From: Fimenecus sp045594885 | GTDB lineage: Bacteria > Bacillota > Clostridia > Oscillospirales > Acutalibacteraceae | Assembly: GCA_045594885.1 (NCBI GenBank) | Contig: JAZNZJ010000012.1 | Location: forward strand, 11,358-75,357 | DNA length: 64,000 bases | Direction of reading: 5' to 3' | Shown: piece by piece, positions 1 through 7,931 of the stretch | Layout: every line of letters starts with the position of its first letter | Position numbering within the stretch: the stretch's first letter is position 1 | Position numbers and translations under genes: made by a program | The notes under the pieces: generated by a model | What the model saw: only the letters and a program-made list of their open reading frames with translations | The model's database searches: none | What the model was told of the DNA's origin: nothing

Positions 1-1
1 A

Positions 2-103
2 AGCGGTGCAACACTTAATACATCACCTAAATATCCTCAGGCTTGGTATGACGCAAAGACTATGACTAATCCGTATTCAGCAGATGAGGATTGGATGCCA
101 TAA
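2..103 (+). CDS. C-terminal end of an unidentified protein (cut by window edge)
   Basis: An open frame runs in from the left edge and stops at TAA 101-103. The visible 33-residue tail is polar and rich in Pro, Asn, Asp and Trp, and ends in DEDWMP. I do not recognise the family. It lies 34 bases before the SpoIID-like gene in the same direction, so the two may be co-transcribed. Only the tail is visible, so no function is proposed. Confidence 0.5.
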   Translation, partial: SGATLNTSPKYPQAWYDAKTMTNPYSADEDWMP

Positions 104-137
104 AACAGGTTATTAAGGGAAAAGAGAGGTAATAAAA

Positions 138-2297
138 ATGAAGGTAAGATTATTGTCACTTAATGTTGACAAAAGTATGTCCTTCTCAAGATTTCAGGCA
201 AGAATTGTCAGTTGCATAAAAGCTTATTCTGACAAAAGTGATTTAGAGTTTGAAACTTTTGAAAATATGAGAGATGTTTTCGGTGCACTTCAAGACGCAC
301 TTGTGAACGATGAACTCATTATTACAGCAGTTGATGTAAAAAATTATGTAAGATTAAAAAAGGCGTTTATTCAAGCATTTGAAACAGATATTGCTTATGA
401 CCCAACGGTACTAAATCTTCTTGAAAGTAATGAAGATATGGACGATAATGCCAGAAAAGATTTTTCTGCATTCCCTGAACCTGCAACTGTTTTTCCAACT
501 AAAGACGGATTATATTCCGGTTTTGGTATTACAAATGGCAGTCAGTACATAATGTTACTTCCAATTGATAATGAGCGTATCAATGAGGTTTTAAGAAACG
601 GTGTAATTCCATTTCTTTCTGATTGCAAAGAGGTCGTAAATGATGTTGAGTCACTTTCTTTTGTAAATGAAAAAATATCATTGGCAGTTGCAAGACTTCT
701 TGAAAATCAGTCAGTTGTTGCAGTTAATGGTACACAAAATGCCGAAGTGCTTAAAAGCTGTGGCGATAATGTAGAAGGATTTGATGATGTATTCATATTC
801 ACACCCCATGTTGAAGATAAGGGTAACGTGAATGCTACAGAATATGCTGCACAACTTGCAAAGGTTAGTCTTGATTTATCATCGGCAAATATAGGCGCAT
901 CAATCAGCGATATATATACTTCCGGTGAAACAAAATTTGTATGTATAGCAGTTGCAAATGATGATTCTGCTGTTGTAAGAAAGCTTTATATTTCAGATGA
1001 TGAAACCGAAGATGCATTTGTTGAAAGCGCTGCTGTTGAATTGATAGAATTAATCGGTGAAAAAGCATTGGGGCTTCGTAGTGTGGGCATTGAAATTGCG
1101 AGTGAAAAGAACACAATTCCTGAAGAAGATAAAAAGGCAACAGGTAAGAAATCAATGGCAATGTTTGCTGTTGTTTTAGGACTTATTATTCTTCTTTGTG
1201 CAGTTCTCGGTATCGTATATAAGGCTCAGGGCGAAAATGGTCCGTTAGCGGGTATATTTAATTCAGTTTTTGGTAGTGAAACTACAACAACTGAAACTAC
1301 AACCGAGCCCTCAACAAGTGAAACTACAACCGAGCCGGAGCAGGTGGTAGTTAATGAAATGAAAATTTCAGAATTTATGTTGGCTGACCTTATTAAACTC
1401 GAAAAGCTTAAAAATGAAGAGGTAAGCACCGAAGAATCAACAGAGGCAGTAACTAATGAGTCAGATATAACAATTACTGAAAAAGACCCTGTAAAAGGTG
1501 CACCTAAAACAATGACTATCAATGGTCAAACAATTGAGGCTAAAGAGGCACTTGCAAGACTTGTAATGACTGAAATGGGCGAGGGTTATGATTTAGAAGC
1601 AATCAAAGCCCAGACAGTTGCAATATATACCTATCTCAAATATCGTGACAATGACTTTGTGATTGATGGTGTAGCATTGAGCGAAGATTACAATGATGAA
1701 GTAAAATCAGCAGTTGATGCAGTTTTCGGTGAATATCTTACATATAATGACGAGGTAGCCCTTACTCCTTATTTTGAAGTTGCGGCAAGAAAAACAACGA
1801 GTGGAAGCAACATCTTTTCAAAAAGTTATCCCTATCTTAAAGCTGTTGAACTTAAGGGTAATCCCGACGCATTGGTAAGCGATTATAAGATTGAAAAGGA
1901 ATATTCATTGGGTGCAATGAAGGGAATTCTTCTCGATTATAAGAGTGACCTTAAATTAGCAGAAGAACCTGCAGCGTGGCTTGTAATTCAAGAGCAGGAT
2001 ACATCAATTTCATCAAGCATTGGTTATGTAACTAAAATGATGGTTGGCTCAGTTGAAATGTCAGGTATCGACTTCTGTATGAACGTTATTGGTAATAATG
2101 AACTTGCATCTCATTGCTTCACTATTGCATATAGTGCAACAAGTGAAGAATTTACAATTACAACATACGGCAAGGGCTTCGGTGTTGGTATGAGTAAAAC
2201 AGGTGCAAATCATATGGCGGCTGAAAAGTCAAGCTATAAAAAAATTCTTTCAACATATTTTGACGGAACAAAGTTAGTCAAGGAGGAACAGGTATGA
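138..2297 (+). CDS. Membrane-anchored protein with C-terminal SpoIID/LytB-like domain
   Basis: This 719-residue protein has about 335 N-terminal residues of unknown type. One transmembrane helix follows at about 338-362, then a Thr/Glu/Ser-rich linker at about 375-395, then a C-terminal SpoIID/LytB-like domain from about 455. The family lytic-transglycosylase signature is visible as TEMGEGYDLEAIKAQTVA, whose TEMG glutamate matches the catalytic Glu of SpoIID. The later glycine-rich signature reads GKGFGVGMS and lacks the His-Gly pair usual in GHGVGMS. SpoIID proteins trim septal or forespore peptidoglycan, but this one is far longer than canonical SpoIID (about 340 residues) and the helix is internal. 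It may be a cell-wall factor rather than the engulfment SpoIID. Its stop overlaps the galE start (ATGA). An RBS AGAGAGG precedes ATG 138. Confidence 0.7.
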   Translation: MKVRLLSLNVDKSMSFSRFQARIVSCIKAYSDKSDLEFETFENMRDVFGALQDALVNDELIITAVDVKNYVRLKKAFIQAFETDIAYDPTVLNLLESNEDMDDNARKDFSAFPEPATVFPTKDGLYSGFGITNGSQYIMLLPIDNERINEVLRNGVIPFLSDCKEVVNDVESLSFVNEKISLAVARLLENQSVVAVNGTQNAEVLKSCGDNVEGFDDVFIFTPHVEDKGNVNATEYAAQLAKVSLDLSSANIGASISDIYTSGETKFVCIAVANDDSAVVRKLYISDDETEDAFVESAAVELIELIGEKALGLRSVGIEIASEKNTIPEEDKKATGKKSMAMFAVVLGLIILLCAVLGIVYKAQGENGPLAGIFNSVFGSETTTTETTTEPSTSETTTEPEQVVVNEMKISEFMLADLIKLEKLKNEEVSTEESTEAVTNESDITITEKDPVKGAPKTMTINGQTIEAKEALARLVMTEMGEGYDLEAIKAQTVAIYTYLKYRDNDFVIDGVALSEDYNDEVKSAVDAVFGEYLTYNDEVALTPYFEVAARKTTSGSNIFSKSYPYLKAVELKGNPDALVSDYKIEKEYSLGAMKGILLDYKSDLKLAEEPAAWLVIQEQDTSISSSIGYVTKMMVGSVEMSGIDFCMNVIGNNELASHCFTIAYSATSEEFTITTYGKGFGVGMSKTGANHMAAEKSSYKKILSTYFDGTKLVKEEQV

Positions 2298-3313
2298 AAA
2301 TTTTAGTAACAGGCGGAGCAGGATTTATCGGTTCACACACTTGCGTTGAGCTTCTCAACGCAGGGTATGAAATTGTTGTAGTTGACAATCTCTACAATTC
2401 AAGTGAAAAATCACTTGACAGAGTACGTGAACTTACAGGCAAGGATTTTGCGTTTTATCCTTTTGATATTCGTGACAAAGAGAATATGCGTAAGATTTTT
2501 GAGGACCATAAAATTGATGCATGTATTCATTTTGCAGGTCTTAAGGCGGTTGGCGAGAGTGTAAGAAAGCCGCTTGAGTATTATGATAATAACATTGGCG
2601 GAACTCTTGCTCTTTGCGAAGTTATGCGTGAATACGGTTGTAAAAAGATTGTTTTCAGTTCTTCCGCAACAGTTTACGGTAGCAGTAATATTTCACCTCT
2701 TAAAGAGGATATGAAAACAGGCGGAACAACAAATCCATATGGTACAACAAAGTATATGATTGAAATCATTCTTGACGATTTCCATAAGGGCGATAATGAA
2801 TGGGCAGTAACACTTCTTCGTTACTTTAATCCAATTGGTGCTCATAAGAGTGGTAGAATTGGTGAAAATCCAAATGGTATTCCTAATAACCTTATGCCAT
2901 ATATTACACAGGTGGCAATCGGCAAATTGCCATATCTCAATGTTTTCGGTGATGATTATGACACACACGACGGCACCGGTGTGAGAGATTATATTCACGT
3001 TGTTGACTTGGCTCTCGGTCACGTTAAAGCAGTTGAAAAAATCCTCAAGGACGAGCCTTCAGTAAATGTTTACAACCTTGGCACTGGTAACGGTTACAGT
3101 GTTCTTGATATTGTAAAAGCATTTGAACAGGCATCAGGACAGAAGATTGAATACAAAATCGCACCTCGCCGTGCGGGTGACCTTGATGTTTGTTATTCTG
3201 ACGCATCAAAGGCATTTAATGAACTTGGTTGGAAAGCTGAACGTGGACTTCTTGAAATGTGTGAAGATTCTTGGAGATGGCAGAGCGGTAATCCAAACGG
3301 ATTTGAAGAATAA
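2294..3313 (+). CDS. galE: UDP-glucose 4-epimerase
   Basis: GalE is a cytoplasmic NAD-dependent enzyme that interconverts UDP-glucose and UDP-galactose and supplies sugar nucleotides for the Leloir pathway and envelope polysaccharides. The protein has 339 residues, the usual family length. It begins with the Rossmann motif TGGAGFIGSH and carries the extended-SDR catalytic pair Tyr149 and Lys153 in NPYGTTKY, preceded by the SSSATVYG strand with the partner Ser. It overlaps the SpoIID-like gene by 4 bases, with the RBS AAGGAGGA inside that gene, so translational coupling is likely. The following HAD gene overlaps its stop by one base. Confidence 0.95.
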   Translation: MKILVTGGAGFIGSHTCVELLNAGYEIVVVDNLYNSSEKSLDRVRELTGKDFAFYPFDIRDKENMRKIFEDHKIDACIHFAGLKAVGESVRKPLEYYDNNIGGTLALCEVMREYGCKKIVFSSSATVYGSSNISPLKEDMKTGGTTNPYGTTKYMIEIILDDFHKGDNEWAVTLLRYFNPIGAHKSGRIGENPNGIPNNLMPYITQVAIGKLPYLNVFGDDYDTHDGTGVRDYIHVVDLALGHVKAVEKILKDEPSVNVYNLGTGNGYSVLDIVKAFEQASGQKIEYKIAPRRAGDLDVCYSDASKAFNELGWKAERGLLEMCEDSWRWQSGNPNGFEE

Positions 3314-3906
3314 TGCGTGTATTTGATTTTGACAATACAATTTATGAGGGCGAAAGTATAATGGATATATTTTTGTACTTTTTCAAAAAAGATACAAAAA
3401 CCATTATCAAATTTGCACCTAAATTTATAAAAGATTTTATCCGTTATAAATTTGATAAAATCACTGTTGCAGAGGCTATGGCAAGTTATGGTAAAGCCTT
3501 CAAGGATTACTGCGAAAAGGCAGATGATATATATGGTGATTTCGAAAAGTATTGGGATAAAAATCAACATAAAATAAAACAATTCTATTTTGATATGCAG
3601 GATGAGAATGATATTGTAGTGTCAGGGTGTCCGTATTGTCTTTTAAAAATAATTTGTGACCGTATAGGCATAAAATATTATATTGGTTCCGATATTGACC
3701 CAATCAAAGGCGAAATCAACAGAATTTGTTATAAAGACAAAAAAATAGATGCTTTTCGAGAAGTTTATGGTGATGTAATCATTGATGATTTTTACACCGA
3801 CTCAATGGCAGATAAGCCGATGATGGATATTTCACGAAATGTATTTATGGTCAAGGGTGAAAAAATCACCCAAATTAAAAAAGACGGTAAGCCCGTCAGT
3901 ATATAG
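3313..3906 (+). CDS. HAD-superfamily phosphatase (HAD-IB-like)
   Basis: The 197-residue protein opens with the HAD nucleophile motif DFDNT (Asp5 and Asp7), typical of Mg-dependent aspartyl phosphatases. It keeps a late acidic motif IIDDFYTDSMAD that would bind the metal, and a middle SGCPYCLL segment at the place of the motif II Ser/Thr. The alpha-helical cap after motif I resembles the HAD-IB group (SerB-like). The substrate cannot be told from sequence; phosphoserine or another small phosphomonoester is possible. ATG overlaps the galE stop (TAATG), so it is the third gene of a tight operon with rnpB just downstream. Confidence 0.75.
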   Translation: MRVFDFDNTIYEGESIMDIFLYFFKKDTKTIIKFAPKFIKDFIRYKFDKITVAEAMASYGKAFKDYCEKADDIYGDFEKYWDKNQHKIKQFYFDMQDENDIVVSGCPYCLLKIICDRIGIKYYIGSDIDPIKGEINRICYKDKKIDAFREVYGDVIIDDFYTDSMADKPMMDISRNVFMVKGEKITQIKKDGKPVSI

Positions 3907-3912
3907 CTTAAT

Positions 3913-4245
3913 ATAAGAGTAGGTTGGGCAGTTGCGTAAGTTTTACTTATGAGGAAAGTCCGAGCATCATACAGCAGGGTAACGGCTAACGGCCGCCGAG
4001 GGTGACCTTAGGGAAAGTGCATAGAAAATTACCGCCGTATTTTACGGTAAGGGTGGAAAGGCGAGGTAAGAGCTCACCGGCGTTGCAGAGATGTAACGGC
4101 CGAGCAAACCCTACCCGATGCAACATCGACCGAAGTTGTCAGCTGGGCAGATACTTCGACGGATGGCTAAAGGCTCATAGCAATATGGGTCGCAGATAGA
4201 TAATTGCCTTAAACGACAGAACTCGGCTTACAGACCTACTCTTAT
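3913..4245 (+). ncRNA. rnpB: RNase P RNA, bacterial type A
   Basis: RNase P RNA is the catalytic subunit that removes 5' leaders from pre-tRNAs. The P1 helix closes the molecule: ATAAGAGTAGGT at 3913-3924 pairs perfectly with ACCTACTCTTAT at 4234-4245. The universal P4 5' strand GAGGAAAGTCCGAGC lies at about 3951-3965 and its 3' partner region with ACAGAACTCGGCTTA at about 4216-4230. The type A core GCAAACCCTACCCGATG-like segment is also present. The RNA starts a few bases after the HAD gene stop and ends just before an intrinsic terminator. Confidence 0.96.
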
Positions 4246-4257
4246 TTTAATTAAAAT

Positions 4258-4285
4258 GCCTTGATAGTAATATCGGGGCTTTTTT
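4258..4285 (+). terminator. Intrinsic terminator after rnpB
   Basis: GCCTTGAT (4258-4265) pairs with ATCGGGGC (4272-4279) with two G-U pairs across a 6-base loop, followed by a run of six T. It ends the rnpB transcript. Confidence 0.85.
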
Positions 4286-4328
4286 AACATATTTTTGAGC
4301 ATTCCGTATAATGTGTTGAGGTGATTTT

Positions 4329-4673
4329 ATGCTCGACACATTATCAGGTCTAATATTTATGATGCTCGTACTAATCGGAACTGTTGCAATTTGCTATTAT
4401 GTTATGTTAAAATTGTTATTACCGAAACGAAAACACAATTTCTATGTTTTTATTCCCTGTAACAGAAATTCGCAAAAGGTACGTGAATATGCCTGTGAGA
4501 TGCGGGTGAAATTGAATTTTTTCGGTGATGAAAAAAACAGTAAAATTGTTGTTCTTGATTCAGGAATGAATGATATTGAACGTGAAAATGTTCAGTCAGT
4601 GTGCAAAGAAAGCAACGGAATTTATCTTGTTGATAAAAAGTATTTGAAGGATTTTTTAGATGGAAGAATTTGA
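4329..4673 (+). CDS. Small membrane-anchored protein of unknown function
   Basis: The 114-residue protein has one N-terminal transmembrane helix (about residues 6-32), then a basic stretch KRKH and an alpha/beta cytoplasmic domain with the motif IVVLDSGMND. I do not recognise the family. An RBS GAGGTG sits 5 bases before ATG 4329. It overlaps the start of the helicase gene by 14 bases, which suggests translational coupling, and such small ORFs can precede recD2 in Clostridia. No catalytic motif is visible. Confidence 0.7.
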   Translation: MLDTLSGLIFMMLVLIGTVAICYYVMLKLLLPKRKHNFYVFIPCNRNSQKVREYACEMRVKLNFFGDEKNSKIVVLDSGMNDIERENVQSVCKESNGIYLVDKKYLKDFLDGRI

Positions 4674-6864
4674 AACCAAGTTGAAAATAAATGGTACAGT
4701 TACCGATATTACATACCGTAATGATGTTAATGGTTACACGGTTTTTTCTGTTGATAATGGTGATGAAGAAATCACTGTTGTTGGCACTACGGCAGATATA
4801 AAATTAGGCGACCGTGTTGAAATTGTGGGCAATTATACATATCATTCAGTTTATGGAAGACAGTTTAAGGCAGAAATGTGCACAGCACTATTGCCCGAAA
4901 CGGTTGATGATTTATATCATTATCTTGCAAGTGGTGTAATAAAAGGTATAAGAGAGTCAACAGCGAGAAAGATTGTTGACAGATTCGGTGAACAAACCTT
5001 TGATATATTAGAAAATGAGCCCATAAGACTTGCAGAAATTAAGGGTATTTCAAAAGATAAAGCACTTAAAATCGGTAAAGAGTATAACAAACAATGCTCA
5101 ACACGTTCATTGATTATGAAACTCTCAAGATATGGACTTAAAACCAATGAATGCATCCTTGCTTATGAAAAATTCGGTAATAATGCAGTTGAGATAATTG
5201 AAGAAAATCCTTATGTGCTTTGCGAGGGCGAAAATCGTTTGTCCTTTGAAAGAGCAGAGCAGATTGCTGATTTACTCCCCAATAAGCCTCAATCACAATA
5301 TCGCACACAGGCGGGAGTTGTATATGTTATTACTCATAATTTATATAATGGGCATACCTGTGTACCATTAGAAAAATTATTTGTGCCATCAGGTGATTTG
5401 CTTGGGGAATCACGAGACAATATAGAAATCGCAATTGATGAATTGGTTTCAAAGCGCAGAATAATTGTTCAAAAAATTGGCAACAGAGATTTTGTATTCT
5501 TACCCGAGGCATATTTTGCCGAGAAAAATATTTCAAACAGAATGAAAGTACTTCTGAAATTCCCACCCGAAAATCCATTGAATGTGAAAGCCTATATAAA
5601 TGCTATTGAACAAAGTGAGAATATCTCTTACGCTGAAAAACAAAAGGATGCAATTATAACTGCAGTTAACAAAGGCATTCTTATTTTAACAGGTGGACCG
5701 GGTACTGGTAAAACAACAACTTTAAATGGTATAATCAGTATGTTTGAAAAAGAACATTTAGATATTGCACTTTGTGCCCCAACGGGTAGGGCAGCACAGA
5801 GAATGGCAGAAGCAACCGGTCGAAATGCTACCACAATTCACAGACTTCTTGAGGTTGAGTGGGGTGAGGGTGACAAACCCGAATTTAAAAGAAATCTTCG
5901 TAACCCGTTAGATTGTCAAGCATTAATTATTGACGAAATGTCAATGGTTGATATATTCCTTTTTTCAAGTCTGTTAGAGGCTTTACCGTTGGGCTGCCGA
6001 CTCATTATGGTGGGTGACAGTGACCAGTTACCATCGGTTGGTGCGGGTAATGTACTTAAGGATTTGATTGATACCGAATTACTGCCCGTGGTTGAATTGA
6101 AAGAAATCTTCAGACAGTCAATGGAGAGCAATATAGTACGCAATGCACATGCAATTGTTAAAGGTGAAAGAATTGAAACACAGTATAAAGATGGAGATTT
6201 TTATTTAATGCAAAGAAATTTCCCGCTTGATGCTGTGCGTACTATAAGAGAGTTATATACAAAACGATTACCCGATGCATACGGTTATGACCCTACAACT
6301 CAAATTCAAATTTTGTGCCCTTCAAAAATGGGGGATACAGGTATTCAAAATCTCAATAAAATGTTACAGGATGCGGTAAATCCATCATCGTCCGATAAAA
6401 ACGAATATAACACAGGATATCGAGTGTTCCGCACGGGCGATAAGGTTATGCAGACTAAAAATAATTACAATATTCACTGGGAATCAAAAGATGATGAGGG
6501 CGACGGAATTTTTAACGGTGATATTGGATTTATAGAACTGATTGATATGCGAAATGATGCAATTGTAATTGATTTTGCAGGTAAAAGAGCAACATATTCT
6601 AAGGAACAATTACAAGAAATTGAGTTGGCATATGCCGTTACAGTACATAAAAGTCAAGGTAGTGAATTTGATGCTGTAATAATGCCCGTTATTGCTGTAA
6701 ATAATAAATTATGCTACAGAAATTTACTTTATACTGCCGTTACAAGAGCAAAAAAACTTATGATTCTTGTGGGTACTGAAGCTTGTGTAAACAGTATGAT
6801 TGATAACTGTAAAGCACAGTTGAGATATTCTGCATTAAAAAATTTTATGCTTGACAATGATTAG
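4660..6864 (+). CDS. recD2: RecD2-type ATP-dependent DNA helicase (SF1B)
   Basis: RecD2 proteins are 5'-3' DNA helicases that act in repair and replication-fork rescue without a RecBC partner. The 734-residue product has the N-terminal OB-like and helix-hairpin-helix region usual for RecD2 (EIKGISKDKA at about 125), Walker A GGPGTGKTTT at about 345, Walker B IIDEMSM at about 424, the Q-loop GDSDQLPSVGAGNV, and helicase motif VI AYAVTVHKSQGSEF with TAVTRAKK near the C terminus. Length fits RecD2 (about 720-800). Its 3' end contains the promoter for the thiT riboswitch transcript. Confidence 0.92.
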   Translation: MEEFETKLKINGTVTDITYRNDVNGYTVFSVDNGDEEITVVGTTADIKLGDRVEIVGNYTYHSVYGRQFKAEMCTALLPETVDDLYHYLASGVIKGIRESTARKIVDRFGEQTFDILENEPIRLAEIKGISKDKALKIGKEYNKQCSTRSLIMKLSRYGLKTNECILAYEKFGNNAVEIIEENPYVLCEGENRLSFERAEQIADLLPNKPQSQYRTQAGVVYVITHNLYNGHTCVPLEKLFVPSGDLLGESRDNIEIAIDELVSKRRIIVQKIGNRDFVFLPEAYFAEKNISNRMKVLLKFPPENPLNVKAYINAIEQSENISYAEKQKDAIITAVNKGILILTGGPGTGKTTTLNGIISMFEKEHLDIALCAPTGRAAQRMAEATGRNATTIHRLLEVEWGEGDKPEFKRNLRNPLDCQALIIDEMSMVDIFLFSSLLEALPLGCRLIMVGDSDQLPSVGAGNVLKDLIDTELLPVVELKEIFRQSMESNIVRNAHAIVKGERIETQYKDGDFYLMQRNFPLDAVRTIRELYTKRLPDAYGYDPTTQIQILCPSKMGDTGIQNLNKMLQDAVNPSSSDKNEYNTGYRVFRTGDKVMQTKNNYNIHWESKDDEGDGIFNGDIGFIELIDMRNDAIVIDFAGKRATYSKEQLQEIELAYAVTVHKSQGSEFDAVIMPVIAVNNKLCYRNLLYTAVTRAKKLMILVGTEACVNSMIDNCKAQLRYSALKNFMLDND

Positions 6865-6878
6865 AATAGGTGTATAAT
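6851..6878 (+). promoter_or_regulatory. Sigma-A promoter for the TPP riboswitch-thiT transcript
   Basis: A perfect TTGACA (6851-6856) lies 16 bases before a perfect TATAAT (6873-6878). The -35 box is inside the last codons of recD2. It would start an RNA with a leader of more than 300 bases that carries the palindrome and the riboswitch. Confidence 0.75.
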
Positions 6879-6956
6879 GTAATCAAGCCAAGTAAATAGG
6901 CGAAGTGCCATAGAGATTTAATAGATTTTTTTGATGATTATTTATTTAAAAGATTT

Positions 6957-7066
6957 TATCTTAAATCAAAAAAGTTTGTTGCAGAACGAGGCATAAATTC
7001 GTAGGAATCCAAGCGGATTTCAAGAATTTTAACGAAGTTATGCGACAAAATCTTTGATTTAAGACT
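6957..7066. repeat. Long imperfect palindrome, MITE-like or leader hairpin
   Basis: The outer arms CTTAAATCAAA (6960-6970) and TTTGATTTAAG (7053-7063) are perfect inverted repeats. Inside them TTTGTTGCAGAAC pairs with GTTATGCGACAAA with one wobble. Near the centre GGAATCC and GGATTTC form a small hairpin around AAGC, flanked by AAATTC and GAATTT. The whole roughly 105-base block can fold into one long hairpin. It has no coding sense and lies between the promoter and the riboswitch. It could be a non-autonomous element or a genome repeat. No second copy was noticed in this window. Confidence 0.6.
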
Positions 7067-7084
7067 GTTAAATTTCTATGAAAC

Positions 7085-7180
7085 TTCGCATTGGGTGCTG
7101 ACGGTAAGTCGGCTGAGATTGGGGCTATTCCGCCCCTGACCATTGAACCTGATACGGATAATGCCGGCGTAGGAAAATCT
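7085..7180 (+). promoter_or_regulatory. TPP riboswitch (THI element)
   Basis: The conserved thiamine pyrophosphate aptamer cores are present: GGGTGCTG, then GGCTGAGATT, then the signature TGAACCTGATACGGATAATG followed by CCGGCGTAGGAAA. The P1 strands bracket the element at about 7088 and 7175. It lies directly upstream of thiT and of a terminator hairpin, so TPP binding most likely stops transcription before thiT. Confidence 0.95.
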
Positions 7181-7182
7181 TC

Positions 7183-7217
7183 ATTCAGCCACGCACGACG
7201 TCTTGGCTGAATTTTTT
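7183..7217 (+). terminator. Riboswitch expression-platform terminator
   Basis: ATTCAGCC (7183-7190) pairs with GGCTGAAT (7205-7212), followed by a run of T and then the thiT RBS. Its position just after the TPP aptamer fits a TPP-dependent attenuator. Confidence 0.85.
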
Positions 7218-7234
7218 ATTTGGAGGAAAAGTGA

Positions 7235-7891
7235 ATGAAAAAGAAAAACTTGTATTGGCTCGTTGAAAGTGCAATTATGATTGCATTGTCAGCAGTATTG
7301 GAACTTGTGTCAAAGTCAATCATTCCCGAATTAACTTTTGGCGGTCAAATCACGATTGTAAGTATGCTTCCGGTAATTTTAGTAGCTTGGAAGTATGGTT
7401 TGGGTAAGGGTCTTGTTACAGGCTTCATCTACTCGTTGGTGCAGATGGTGATGGGCGTCAGCACAATCAGTAAAATGATTATGCCGTCATCTGACGAATA
7501 TCTTGGTAGTTTGCTTAATATTGTACTTATGTTTACATTTGACTACATACTTGCATACACTGTTCTCGGACTTTCTGCAATGTACAAAAAAGCAATCAAA
7601 AAAGATTATGTGTCATTAGCTTTGGGTGCATTTACAGTTCTTGCGCTTCGCTATATCTGTCATATCATTTCGGGTTATATTCTCTTTGGTGCTTGGGCAG
7701 AATGGTTTTTCACACAAGAAGGCTTTTATTCTTGGGGTGAAACCATTATGAATACATTTAGTGGTAACGCATTGTCACTTGTTTACTCAATAATTTATAA
7801 CGGATTTTATATGATTCCCGAAATTATAATAACAACTTTAGTTGCAATAGTAATCGGTAAAATTCCGCAAATAACCAAAACAAAAGCATAA
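7235..7891 (+). CDS. thiT: Energy-coupled thiamine transporter, S component ThiT
   Basis: ThiT is the substrate-binding membrane subunit of a group II ECF transporter and takes up thiamine with a shared EcfA-EcfA'-EcfT module encoded elsewhere. The 218-residue protein has about six hydrophobic helices and an N-terminal segment AIMIALSAVLE like other ThiT proteins, with the aromatic-rich WAEWFF stretch in the later half. The TPP riboswitch upstream independently supports thiamine as substrate. The RBS GGAGGA precedes ATG 7235. A bidirectional terminator follows. Confidence 0.93.
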   Translation: MKKKNLYWLVESAIMIALSAVLELVSKSIIPELTFGGQITIVSMLPVILVAWKYGLGKGLVTGFIYSLVQMVMGVSTISKMIMPSSDEYLGSLLNIVLMFTFDYILAYTVLGLSAMYKKAIKKDYVSLALGAFTVLALRYICHIISGYILFGAWAEWFFTQEGFYSWGETIMNTFSGNALSLVYSIIYNGFYMIPEIIITTLVAIVIGKIPQITKTKA

Positions 7892-7895
7892 AAAC

Positions 7896-7926
7896 AACTC
7901 CCTTACTCACATAGAGTAGGGGAGTT
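7896..7926. terminator. Bidirectional terminator between thiT and comM
   Basis: AACTCCCTTACTC (7896-7908) and GAGTAGGGGAGTT (7914-7926) form a 13-pair stem with one G-U pair and a 5-base loop. T-rich sequence follows on both strands, so it can serve the two convergent genes. Confidence 0.8.
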
Positions 7927-7931
7927 TATTC

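Noticed and set aside
904..1522. Two minus-strand frames within the SpoIID-like gene
   Set aside because: Opposite a well-supported gene, low-complexity Ser/Val or His/Gln content, no RBS.
4002..4199. Open frame of 65 codons on the plus strand
   Set aside because: It lies inside the RNase P RNA; the base-pairing and conserved cores explain the sequence.
6961..7143. Minus-strand frame of 60 codons
   Set aside because: It crosses the palindrome and the TPP aptamer, has no RBS, and its composition is not protein-like.
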